From NCBI GenBank assembly GCA_054601695.1, contig BAAHQB010000035.1, forward strand, positions 186,001-250,000: a stretch of 64,000 bases of DNA, in the 5' to 3' direction. Each line of letters opens with the position of its first letter. Positions within the stretch are counted from its first letter, which is position 1. This DNA comes from Amorphochlora amoebiformis. Taxonomy: Eukaryota; Cercozoa; Chlorarachniophyceae. Under the pieces are notes generated by a model. That model ran no database searches and was not told the DNA's origin. It saw nothing but the letters and a program-made list of their open reading frames with translations. The translations under genes and the position numbers were made by a program. Below are positions 1-64,000 of this stretch, piece after piece.

Positions 1-52
1 TATATATATATATATATATATATATATAGATATAATTTGGGTTCATTTTCAC
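1..52. repeat. TA microsatellite at left edge
   Basis: A (TA)n run of about 28 bp followed by AT-rich sequence. It belongs to the intron or flank downstream, on the minus strand, of the last Kelch exon seen here. Confidence 0.8.
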
Positions 53-12448
<12,396 letters not shown>

Positions 12449-13156
12449 CTGCTTTTCATATCAAATAGACTTGTTCTGAACACATGGAACATACACTTAA
12501 AGATATATCTCTTGCTCTTTCTTCTTCCCAATCCCAACAGCTATCGGCAAATATATGAAGCCCCTTACACCACCCTAATAACTCTCAGAGATACAATGAT
12601 AGACGAGAGACACGTGTCATCCACTTTTTATGATCGCCACTCACATTAAGCCCAATCAAGGCCCGCATGAATGATAAACCAAGTCAAATACCCTAGACTT
12701 GCTGAAATGAGTCAACATTGTCAAATCGCGTAAAACATGTAAGCGCCCCTCCCATGAAATCCAAGAACCGGGGAAGCCTTTGATAGCTTAAATCAATGGT
12801 ATTCAACCGTCTCACCATCCTAAACCCCTATGCACCCTCCATGCCCATGACCCCTTTTCGCGCCAAATCTATCCCTGTGGTTCGAAGCCCAACACCCCCT
12901 AGGGTTCACGGGAAAAATTAACAATTACCGAGCCGAACAGGCGTATTTTCCACGAAAAATCCACATTTCACCGCCAAAAACATCACCAAACACCCCATCC
13001 GCCCCCATTTTACCAATCCCCGACCGGCCCCCATTCCCAAATCGGAGCCGAAAAGATATGATCGGAGCTCTCCGTTTAATTTTTCGGCTTTGGGCTGGCT
13101 TCGGAAAGTCCCGGGCGATTTTGTCCGCCGAGGGAGAGTATTTCTCTGCGTGAAGG
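12449..13156. promoter_or_regulatory. divergent promoter region between TYW4-like and RBM34-like genes
   Basis: About 700 bp free of TA arrays between the minus-strand TYW4 gene and the plus-strand RBM34 start. It is expected to hold both transcription starts and the missing first TYW4 exon. Candidate minus-strand ATGs exist near 12949, 12692 and 12669. The last is followed by a GTGAGT donor, but none gives the phase required by exon 12369-12448. No TATA element could be singled out. Confidence 0.5.
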
Positions 13157-26875
<13,719 letters not shown>

Positions 26876-27470
26876 CGGAGCCTGGGGCGGGGAGGTGATT
26901 CATAAAGAGCAGTTAGCCTACGTAACGATGTTCTCACGAGCCTCTAGGGCCTCAACGTTATCTAGGTTATATCAATGAAACTTTGATGATCGACCACCCA
27001 GCTACCATTCACTTTAGTAAATTTACTTTAGATTATTTTTTAACACTAGTAACAGTCCAAGTATGTAATCAATCAATACTATTATTCACAATTCTGGTAT
27101 TCAGTAGAACTGGTATAAGTACTTGTACTAGCCACATACTTTTTTTCGTTCTAAGGCTACACGACAAGCTATGTAGAAAATTAAGTACGAGTAGCTTACG
27201 CTGCGGAATTACAGACTTACTTTGATAGATATACCGATATACCGTATATCGATATAGCTTTTTTAATACAATTTCTTGAATTTAATTTTCAATTTGATAA
27301 CTCCAACGAATGACATGGCTACTAACCACCTAAACTAAGCCCTTTCAGATCTAGATTCCCCTTATTTTTTTCAGACCGCCATAGCACGCCGCCATAGCAT
27401 GCCGCCAATGGCCATCGCTCATGATGACTTGTCCTGGTATGCTATTTCAGTCCGGAAGTATGAAAATTTA
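26876..27470. other. convergent intergenic region, RBM34 and MsrB 3' ends
   Basis: About 595 bp between the plus-strand RBM34 stop and the minus-strand MsrB stop. Unusually, it has no TA array. It should carry both 3' UTRs and polyadenylation signals; no signal could be chosen with confidence. No gene seen. Confidence 0.6.
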
Positions 27471-30105
<2,635 letters not shown>

Positions 30106-30120
30106 TATCCACGCTTGCTC

Positions 30121-30665
30121 CTGAAATTATGTTTGACAATTAGCCAATCCCGTCAGTAACCAACGGAAATACTCGCTGTTAGAGTGAAGCTGGGGATAGG
30201 CTTACAGTTGGGGTTACAGTTGGGATTCGGAAAGGGTTGGACAGGGGGGTTTGGGTTAGGGAAAGGCCGAAAGTGTTGGGGATAGGATAAGATAGTGCTA
30301 TGATCAGGGTGAAGAGTTCGGACAATTCCAGAAATCTCAACAACCCCTATTCACCCCTGAGGAAGGCTAGAGATTCACCTGGGTGTATGTCGGTTAGGCG
30401 AGACCCGCACTGTGGCATTGTGTCCACGTCCCCAACTGGGCATTTTCGGATGTTATCCGGTGGTGCCCGGCTTTGAGTGTTTATTTCCGTTAGTAACGGT
30501 ATCCATTAAGGGCGAGAAGGTGTAGAGAGATCTCCATGAGACTCCAGCCCGATTCTAGTCTATTTATAGCAGCACAGAACAACCGTGGTCTCCTTTGTGT
30601 GGAACCTCGTCGCCCCTCCGCCCGACGGCGGGGCCTTCAGCGCTTTCCAGAGCCAAAAAAAGAAA
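30121..30665. promoter_or_regulatory. divergent region between MsrB and GT25 genes
   Basis: About 545 bp with no TA array, holding the start regions of both genes. It includes G-rich TTAGGG-like words (30180-30300). Near 30450-30470 is TATCCGGTGGTGCCCG, which matches an internal segment of the solo LTR (near 17095) at 15 of 16 positions, so a small LTR relic may lie here. Confidence 0.45.
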
Positions 30666-32160
30666 ATGGGTTGCGCTGGAGAGAATCTCAGGAAGAAACA
30701 GCCTTTGTTCGAGCGACTCAATACGGTGTGGCATGCCGCGGGAGTCGGTTTCCTGCTCTCTGTTTTCTTCTGTGGGTGGTCGCACGATTACATAGCAGCC
30801 AGATTGTCCTTTTTCTGGATATATCTGGTTAACACTATCGTCACATTCGCCCGAAGCCCAAGGAATATTGCCCCACGCGCTCTAGTCCTCTGGCTGCATG
30901 ATCTACGACTCGTAGCTCTCCTTGTTCGCTCCGCACTTATCTCAGTTGCGTTCGTCATAGGGGCTTGGGCTGTGGGTGAGGTGGTGCCTCCAGAGGTCTT
31001 GCATCCATCACAGGTCAAGGCAATCACAGTACCACTACTCCTCCTAGTATGCGTGGCGGTGGCTTGGAAGAGACACCGCAGTTTGGACCCGCTACATCTC
31101 CTCTACGCACTTCGCCTTGTGGCCAACTTTCTCGTATTATGGCTGGTTGTTTTGTGGGTGGAGGATAAAATCAATCTTTCGGGAGCGTATATAGCCAGCC
31201 AACACCCTGTAGATCCACAGTTACGGGTAAGAACCGAACAGTTAAACCCACGATTCGAAATATCTGAAATATTAGTTGTGTATTCGACTCAGCTGTGTCA
31301 CAGAGTCATTGATAGGAAACATGATGTTCCAGGTGTGCGCGGTGTATGTGAACACGTTCAATAAATCTCCAAGGAAGAAAGACTTAATCCCTCAGGTTTC
31401 TAATTTAATTAATTACAGACATCACGAATCACCTATCAGCCTCCGTGAGTAAATTCATATCTCTCAGGCAGAGAGAGAGTTACAGAAAATTGAAGGCGCA
31501 AGCTTCAACGTGTACGAAGGCCGCAGGGTAACCCCCAATCTTTTACTTGAGAAAAAATGCCTGATGGAGTTTACATGTTCCTTCAGATGCCGCTTGTACT
31601 CAGCCACTGGGAAACCGATCCGATAATCCGAGAGCTCATACGAGATGGATATTTAGACAGCAATGCTGTAAATAGAGTGATGTGCGGGGCGAACAGGAGC
31701 CAAAAGTGCCTAAGGGTAATCCGAATATATGTATCTTCAATTTCGTCTTCACTTACGCTGGTAGAAGTTTCCTGATGGTGTTTCTCCAGCCAAATCATCT
31801 CTTCGACCGAAGATTGACGAATATAGGATCTGCCATGGGCCATATAAAGATACTGGAGGTGCGTTCTAAATGGATTTTGAGTCTGAGACTCTGAGCATGG
31901 TCTGATTTGTGGACTAATTCCCGCTAACCTTCAGTTGTTCGTGAAAGACTACCTCGACCAATCGAACTGTGTTGCGCTTGTTTTGGAGGACGACGCAATC
32001 CTAGATGAGGGCTTTGGACATACCATAACCAAGGAGCTTCAGGTGTGCTCCTGTTAAGCCGCAAAATCCCCTGCTAACCCTAACATATATATATATATAT
32101 ATATATTATTATATATATATATATATTTATATATTATATATATATATATATATGTGTATA

Positions 32161-32201
<41 letters not shown>

Positions 32202-32525
32202 CCCTCAGAATATCCCTAGAGGCTGGGACTTCCTGTCCCTCGAAGGACCAGATAAACCCTGTAAGTGGGGCGTCTGGCAGAACGAAGGGCTTAATATCTT
32301 CCATCATGTCAAACTTACCAACAACATCACCTGGTCACCACCCACCTCATGGCCCGGAGTTTACACTGGGGGCTACCTCGTAACCACCCATGGAGCGATG
32401 AGGATTCTAGATAACCTCCCAGTAAGTTAAAGTTAGCATTTGCATGTAATATACTCTTTTGTTTATATATATATATATATATTATATGTGTATATATGTA
32501 TATTATATATATATATATATATATC

Positions 32526-32569
<44 letters not shown>

Positions 32570-32625
32570 TTTATTTTATATTATATTACACATATATACA
32601 CATATATATATGTATATATGTATAC

Positions 32626-32704
<79 letters not shown>

Positions 32705-32743
32705 CATTTATATATATAATGTACTTCCAACATATTTATATAT

Positions 32744-32797
<54 letters not shown>

Positions 32798-32815
32798 GAC
32801 AAAACACACACACAG

Positions 32816-32851
<36 letters not shown>

Positions 32852-32865
32852 TATATATATGTATA

Positions 32866-32911
<46 letters not shown>

Positions 32912-32963
32912 TATATATATATATATATATATAATATATATATTATATATAATAATATAATAT

Positions 32964-33001
<38 letters not shown>

Positions 33002-33091
33002 ATAGGTACATTAGCACTCACATATATTTATGTAATATGTATAATATAATTTTTACATATAATGTATATAAAACCACATATACAATATATC

Positions 33092-33132
<41 letters not shown>

Positions 33133-33675
33133 TCATATGTAAATGCATGTGGACTTTTTCAAGCTTTTGCTGCTATTTGTACAAATGGAAAAAAATGGAT
33201 TCACCAATTTTTTACCTTATGTCAACAATGTATTCTATCTATGCATCAATCAAATCCGATGTGTCTCAGCACCCTATATAACACTCTCCCAGCTGACGTC
33301 AAATATAGATACTTGGATGAACAAGTTAAGTTTCTACGGGCAAATCAATATGTACATTCGCTGTCCTGCCCTTATAAAACAAGGCTCCATTCTGCCCGAT
33401 TACCAAAGCCTCACAGCTGAGTAAGTACAAATCCACTAGAAATATATCAAGTTGCTGATTAAGTATTCCTCAGGGGCGGTGATCACAAATATGATAAGGG
33501 CCGATGGGTCGAGGTTAACAGCGTTCCGCCCTCCACTAGAGTAAAAAAAGCGCCTCCGGCACCGGCTACTCCTCCAGAAGTTAAGCTTCCAACTCCTGCG
33601 AGTGATCCTCCGCCCTTGGAGAGCTTATTGTCTTCGGTTCCAGATCCGAAGGTGGTGACACCCGTTGGCAGTTAA
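30666..33675 (+). CDS. membrane-anchored GT25-family glycosyltransferase
   Basis: Exons: 30666-31226, 31293-31332, 31419-31444, 31468-31527, 31587-31715, 31790-31858, 31935-32042, 32209-32421, 33293-33420, 33474-33675 (511 aa, all phases agree). Exon 1 (187 aa) has about five hydrophobic segments, for example [27 protein letters not shown] and [11 protein letters not shown], so the N-terminus is probably a multi-pass membrane domain. The GT25 (LPS/collagen glycosyltransferase) domain follows: [30 protein letters not shown] (metal-binding acidic motif), [39 protein letters not shown]. The tail is Pro-rich. The frame is open from an earlier GTG, but the first ATG is at 30666. Exons 2-3 are the weakest and need a 23-nt intron. 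Exon 9 could instead begin near 33172. The substrate is unknown. Confidence 0.8.
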
Positions 33676-47750
<14,075 letters not shown>

Positions 47751-48414
47751 CGATGCAAGGTTAATCCAAGCCTAGGGAGTATTACGATATTTTCCAGGGC
47801 AGGGTTTTGCTTTAAGGTTTCCGAGTGTGATGTCAAATTTCTTCTGTCTCTCACCAAGGGGGGAGGGAGAAGGTTGGTGAGGGATGGAGGGAGAAGGTTG
47901 GAAAGGAGGGGGAAGGTTGGGGAGGAGGGAGAGGTTGGGGAGGAGGGAGAAGGGAGAAGGGGAGAAGGTTGAGGGGGGAGGAGAGAATGTGTGAGTAGAT
48001 AAGTGACGCTGAGTGTGAGATAGAAGAGAGACGCAGGAAGAAAAGAGAGTGGGAAAAAGGAGAGACATAGAGAGGCAGAGGGAGATAGAAATATAGAGAG
48101 TACAAAAATATAACTATATATAACTCCATATGTACTATTTACGATATATAAAACACACACACACACACATACATACATAAAAATATGTATATATATATAT
48201 ATATATAATATGTATTTATACATATTTTTATTGTATATACATACATACATATATATAATATAAATACATATTATATATATATATATATGTATATATAATA
48301 TATTCATTTACATTTATGTATACCTCCGCGCATGTTGAGTCGACACTGATAGCCTCCTCATATCTACATCAACACATATCATATACACGTATACTATATA
48401 TATATATTATATAT

Positions 48415-48456
<42 letters not shown>

Positions 48457-48483
48457 AAAATACATAATATGATATATATATAT

Positions 48484-48576
<93 letters not shown>

Positions 48577-48639
48577 ATAGATAGATAGATAGATGGCTAG
48601 ATATACACATACATATATACATATATGTAAAAATGCATA

Positions 48640-48704
<65 letters not shown>

Positions 48705-48724
48705 GCATATGTGTGTGTGAAAAA

Positions 48725-48771
<47 letters not shown>

Positions 48772-48867
48772 TCAGACATCTACATATATATACAATATAT
48801 GCATTTTAATATGTGTGTATATGTAAATCAAAACACACTTACATATATATATTTTTATATATTTATA

Positions 48868-48926
<59 letters not shown>

Positions 48927-48927
48927 C

Positions 48928-49012
<85 letters not shown>

Positions 49013-49030
49013 TATATTTATATAAATATA

Positions 49031-49071
<41 letters not shown>

Positions 49072-49108
49072 TATTTACATGTAACCATTCAAATCCACAC
49101 ATACACAA
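47751..49108. other. upstream region of the hydroxylase gene
   Basis: This holds the probable 5' UTR and promoter of the minus-strand hydroxylase gene, then GGA-rich purine DNA at 47860-48110 and long TA arrays at 48190-49075. An open minus-strand frame over 47770-48110 is only the complement of the purine tract. No gene seen. Confidence 0.5.
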
Positions 49109-49903
49109 CTATAAATCAACAACAGACAATCTCTTCGCTTCCACCACTTCGGATAGCATGTACCGCGCCGCACCCATGGAGTTTAGAACCTGACCAAAAA
49201 AAAAGAACATGAAACACCATAATAAACCAATGCGCAGCGTAAACAAAACTCAGCAAGCTCTAATAGAGACTAAGAATCAGATTTCGGATAGCTTTAGGTT
49301 TTTGGATTCACAAGAGAAAATTAAGTTTGAGTTTTGATCGGGTTGGGTAGGTTATAGGTGGGTTAGACAGGATTAGGCTAGATTCGGGCTTGAGCGGGGG
49401 TGAGGCTTGAGGTTTAAAGCTTGGATATATGTCCATATTGTGCCGTGCATAATTAACGTAGAGCTCGCCTGTGCTCGTGAGAGGGATGGCAGCGCTGGAA
49501 GTGCCAATAACTTCTCGAACGCCTCTAACGACTTAGAGTACTCTCCGCGCTGGTGGAGTGACACGGCCTATTTGTCACATCAAGACGGGGATTTTCGGGT
49601 CGTGAGAGCATGCAAACTGGCGGTTAAAATGTACATGGATCATGAGAACATATGTGCACTAGATTTGAATTGGGTTTCGACAGGATCATATGTTATGGTC
49701 ATGAAATAAGTCATTGGTGGTCTGTATGCACCTGCCGATGAATTTTAGCAGCCTCTTCCGCATGAAACGAATTCTCTATTCGCGCATTCAGGCCCGTCTC
49801 ATTCGTAACACCCACCCCTCCTCCAGCCGCCACATGAATCCTGCCCGCTGATGGGCGTTTACCCGTACCTCCTGAGAAATAAAATTTTACTCACACACAC
49901 CCA

Positions 49904-49943
<40 letters not shown>

Positions 49944-50162
49944 TATATTATATTATGAGAGAAAGTGAGGAAAGATGTATGTATTGGTGTGCATACGTGT
50001 AGTATTGCTGTGGAGGGGGAAGAGACAGATACATAGAGAGACGAACGAAAAGATGGACCTAATATGTCACCTCCCTCAAACACCTTGAAATTACGACAAG
50101 TTCTTCGCGCAAATGATCGTATGCACAGCTTTTCAAGTTTCGATTTTCCTAGTTTTCGACGA
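49109..50162 (-). CDS. unidentified minus-strand gene, 3' exons
   Basis: Three minus-strand exons join in phase: 50071-50162 (basic, LGKSKLEKLCIRSFARR), 49732-49871 (ending in RIENSFHAEEAAKIHRQ) and terminal 49109-49189 (VLNSMGAARYMLSEVVEAK and a stop). An alternative or extra exon, 49458-49567, follows 49732-49871 in phase and looks like a tetratricopeptide helix pair (LHQRGEYSKSLEAFEKLLAL), but its only donor does not fit the terminal exon. The plus strand of 49407-49709 is also open, but has no splice or family support. The start was not found and the family is not recognised. Confidence 0.5.
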
Positions 50163-50762
50163 CTGGGCAAGCTGGCGGTAAAAGTACAGAACCGAGAATT
50201 TCAGTTCTACAGGATTCATGTCAGAAGGGTCTCGTTATTGTGTAAGTGGATGTTGACCCAAATTTGGGGTGCTTCGACCTGAGAAAGATCAGAGCCGTCA
50301 TTCCTATGATAACGAATGGCCGGAGGCAGGGAGAATCTGGCCGGGACATCTGCGAACGGATTCCGCACTAAATGTTTGGAGTTCCTTGCTGAGTCTGATC
50401 GAAGTTGCTCTCGTTCTGGTTGTGTAAGCCGATTTAGTATACGATGGGATAATATAAGGCGGGCTTGTGAGCGATTTTTACAATCTGGAGGGGAAGTGCC
50501 GAAAGCAACCCGCCCGCCCATCACGCCCGATGGCCGGTTGATTTTCCAGGAGCACTGGAAGGCCTTCGAATCGCTTCGATTGGTTATTTCGGACGTATTT
50601 GGGATATTTTAGCTGATATTATTTTGGAGTGGTTGGTTGCCAGAAAAACTTCACAGCACCGGCAGTCAGCCGTGTAGAGTGGTTGGAGGTTTGTCGGTGT
50701 TACCAGAAATCGTCCAGAGGTTTTGGGGGGGGGGGTTTTCCATTAAGTATCCAAGTGTCCGG

Positions 50763-50797
50763 AACACGTGTTATCCACGTGTCCAGGACACGTGTCC
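50763..50797. promoter_or_regulatory. cluster of three CACGTG palindromes
   Basis: CACGTG occurs at 50765, 50776 and 50789. The last is inside the 12-bp palindrome GGACACGTGTCC. CACGTG is the core bound by bHLH and bZIP (G-box) factors in many eukaryotes. It could serve a gene start nearby, but no adjacent start was identified. Confidence 0.45.
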
Positions 50798-51065
50798 CGA
50801 TGTTTTAGATTTAAAAATCCGATTTAGATATATTCACATATCTACAAATATAACATTGGAGATTTATTATCCGGCAAATTTCACCTCAAAGGTGCGCGAC
50901 ATCCCCATCTTCCCCATCCTTGCCCCGTAGCCTTGCAGAAACCGAACGAGGATGAGTTACAAAATATCCAATACGGACTTCCCATGAAGAGTCACAAACC
51001 GAGCTTTTTAACCCTGAGAGTTCAATGCAATCCCCCATTCTAGCCTGAGTGGCAGCTGCCGAGGG

Positions 51066-51126
51066 TTACTCAACCTCAATCTCTCCTTCATCAGGTTCAA
51101 TCAGTCTCATGGAGGAGTAGAGTTTC
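51066..51126 (-). CDS. terminal exon of an unidentified minus-strand gene
   Basis: After a good acceptor (ATATCTCTCAG) the frame reads KLYSSMRLIEPDEGEIEVE and stops. A 13-nt micro-exon just upstream (51145-51157, bounded by ACAG and GTAAGA) would join in phase. The rest of the gene was not recognised in 51160-52850. Confidence 0.4.
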
Positions 51127-51180
51127 CTGAGAGATATCAGGTTTCTTACCTGCCTTGAATATCTGTACATTACACAAAGA

Positions 51181-51537
51181 TGACCATCTTTCCCCGTACG
51201 ATCGAAGCTGAGCTTCAAACCTCGAACTCAAGGCCAAAGCCAGGCCTTAGTCTTCAATGAGTTCTGTCTGAGTGTTACCATACAATACCGTCTCATTTTT
51301 ATTATCTATTTTCACACGGATGAAGGTGAAAATGACGCGAATGTCTAATCAGGTGCGTACTGATGAGCGCGTGATGACGAACACCCGGATTCTGCGCAGG
51401 TTCGATATCATCCCGAGAAACACTAGTTTACCCAACTGCACTATGATGACTCTCTTTCCCCGTACGACCGAAGCTGAGCTTCAAACCTCGAACTCACGGC
51501 CAAAGCCAGGCCTAGTCTTCATGAGTTCTGTCTGAGT
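51181..51537. repeat. two 91-93-bp direct repeats
   Basis: 51181-51273 and 51447-51537 are about 93-95% identical, differing by a few substitutions and 1-nt indels. On the minus strand both contain an open stretch reading SSRFEAQLRSYGER. The second copy then meets a stop, so one may be an exon and the other a dead duplicate. Confidence 0.85.
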
Positions 51538-51781
51538 AAAGCATGTAAACTATGTGGAGTGCTTTCATGAAGTAGAGGATTGTAATCTGAGGTTGTTGTT
51601 CATGCTTAGATTATCTACTCAAGCTTTGCTTTCAGTCGTTATGACGTGACCCACTGGAGGTAGGCACCCTTGCACAGCTACAGTTTACTTCCTCACTCCA
51701 TTAAGGATGAAACTGACTGTTAATAGGAAGTGCCGTCTGATTAACCATGACGTTATTTCGATCGCACAGTCAATCTGAATA

Positions 51782-51848
<67 letters not shown>

Positions 51849-52120
51849 TTGTTGTCACCAAATCATTCTGCAAATAAATCAACACTTTTTGTCCACAGCA
51901 GGAAGTGCGTTGTTGACTCGAGTCAAGCCAGTTAAAAGCCATGCGTACAAACGGTGCCTTTAGGCGCCATCTTACTCAAATGCGAAGCGAGTGGTTTCCA
52001 CTACTTATTTAAGTTTAAGTTCAACGTCGTGACGTTGCTATATTACTAAGTAATACTACATGTATACATACGTTAAATACATCATGATATATCTTGTTTG
52101 TTAGTATGATATATATATAT

Positions 52121-52151
<31 letters not shown>

Positions 52152-52857
52152 GGTATATATTATATATACAATATATATATATATATATATATATTCATAT
52201 ATATATGTTTATATATTTATATTTTTTTTTTATTACACATAAACATATAACAATATACATATTCATGTGTATAAATATACACATGTTCATATGCAGTTTG
52301 TAGAGAAATATACTATTTATCCTCATACACACAACAATTATTAGTATTTATTGCATCTAGATAACACGTGTACAGATGATATCATGATAGTAATTTTTAC
52401 TAATTTAATTATTAGTATTACATACCGCATCTAACATATGCATAAGTTGCAGCATACATAAATCGATACTACATATTTATTTACATGTCAGATCAAATGT
52501 AACATTACACAAAAAACCAGCGTAGTTAATCTAGACTAGTACGTGTATATATTGTAGACAAATTTAAAGAAGAGATTAATTATTGTTGCTCTTATAACTA
52601 GTATAAGTTAATGATCGTGAGTGTAAATATATTATGATCAATAACTTCCACATAAATGTTATTTACCGTACCGGCACGGGCTACAGACAAACTCAACACC
52701 CAAACCTAGCCGTCGATCGCGACGCTTAGCTGAGCTTCCTTTCTTGTCATTGTCACAGATTTCTACTGGGGATTATCAATACATTATACCGTAACTTGGT
52801 GGTTTATACAGTACTCGATGTTACATGTTCATTATTTGTACCATAGGCCAGTTGTGT
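51538..52857. other. AT-rich, mostly non-repetitive intergenic DNA
   Basis: TA arrays at 51785-51846 and 52110-52200; the rest is complex sequence. No exon or RNA gene recognised. Confidence 0.5.
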
Positions 52858-63662
<10,805 letters not shown>

Positions 63663-63720
63663 CTGGATATATATATATATATATATATATATGTAATATA
63701 CATGTATGTACATATATGTG

Positions 63721-63753
<33 letters not shown>

Positions 63754-63814
63754 TTAAATATATATATGTATGTATATATATATATATATGTGTGTGTAAT
63801 ATACATGTATATAC

Positions 63815-63851
<37 letters not shown>

Positions 63852-63943
63852 GTGTGTATATACACATATATATATATATATATATATTATATATGTATAT
63901 ATATGAGTATATATGTGTATGTGTGTGTGTGCAATATACAAGA

Positions 63944-63983
<40 letters not shown>

Positions 63984-64000
63984 CACATATATGTACATAT
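63663..64000. repeat. TA/CA microsatellites at right edge
   Basis: Interrupted (TA)n and short (TG)n arrays. This is probably the next upstream intron of the TrhO-like gene, because exon 63580-63662 needs two bases from an earlier exon. Confidence 0.8.

Noticed and set aside
49407-49709. 100-residue plus-strand open frame
   Set aside because: No splice context or family match; the opposite strand has exon-like segments with tetratricopeptide character.
50316-50612. 98-residue plus-strand open frame starting MAGGRENLAG
   Set aside because: It could be coding, but both strands are open here and neither shows a motif or a splice partner; left unannotated.

Overview
This is a nuclear window from a eukaryote, most likely a protist or alga; lineage is not resolved. 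Ordinary eukaryotic protein families are cut into many short exons (about 27-560 nt, most under 130 nt) bounded by GT-AG introns. The introns are made mostly of (TA)n with some (CA)n, (GA)n and (CT)n microsatellites. Nearly all long open frames that read as Ile-Tyr repeats are translations of those arrays, not genes. I built the gene models by hand: family motifs found in the non-repetitive islands were joined wherever splice phase, GT donor and AG acceptor agreed. Start codons and some short exons remain uncertain.

Layout, left to right. (1) Minus strand, 53-12448: a TYW4/LCMT2-type protein (wybutosine synthesis) with an N-terminal carboxyl-methyltransferase-like domain and C-terminal Kelch repeats. 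It runs off the left edge, and a Ty1/copia remnant sits in one intron. (2) A divergent promoter region, 12449-13156. (3) Plus strand, 13157-26875: an RBM34/Nop12-type nucleolar protein with two RRMs and a Gly-Arg tail; a probable solo LTR lies in one intron. (4) Minus strand, 27471 to about 30105: methionine sulfoxide reductase B. (5) Plus strand, 30666-33675: a membrane-anchored GT25-family glycosyltransferase, with far more compact introns than its neighbours. (6) A convergent intergenic region rich in short palindromes, 33676-35592. (7) Minus strand, 35593-47750: a complete 15-exon prolyl 4-hydroxylase-like 2-oxoglutarate/Fe(II) oxygenase of 365 aa. (8) 47751-52857: purine-rich upstream DNA, an unidentified minus-strand gene, stray exons and duplicated blocks. 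(9) Minus strand, 52858-63662: a TrhO/TSTD2-type rhodanese (tRNA uridine hydroxylation family) whose 5' end lies beyond the right edge.

Two genes (TYW4 and the TrhO-like gene) belong to tRNA-modification families and one (RBM34) to ribosome biogenesis. They have separate promoters, so this is not an operon-like cluster. Coding density is about 9-11% inside the long genes.

The most unusual feature is a set of decayed partial copies of exons ('exon fossils') lying in introns beside the intact exon and separated from it by TA arrays. They occur in RBM34 and in three places in the hydroxylase gene. Together with many duplicated intronic blocks and a 157-bp-arm inverted repeat, they suggest that TA-array expansion and local segmental duplication of exon-containing DNA are linked in this genome.
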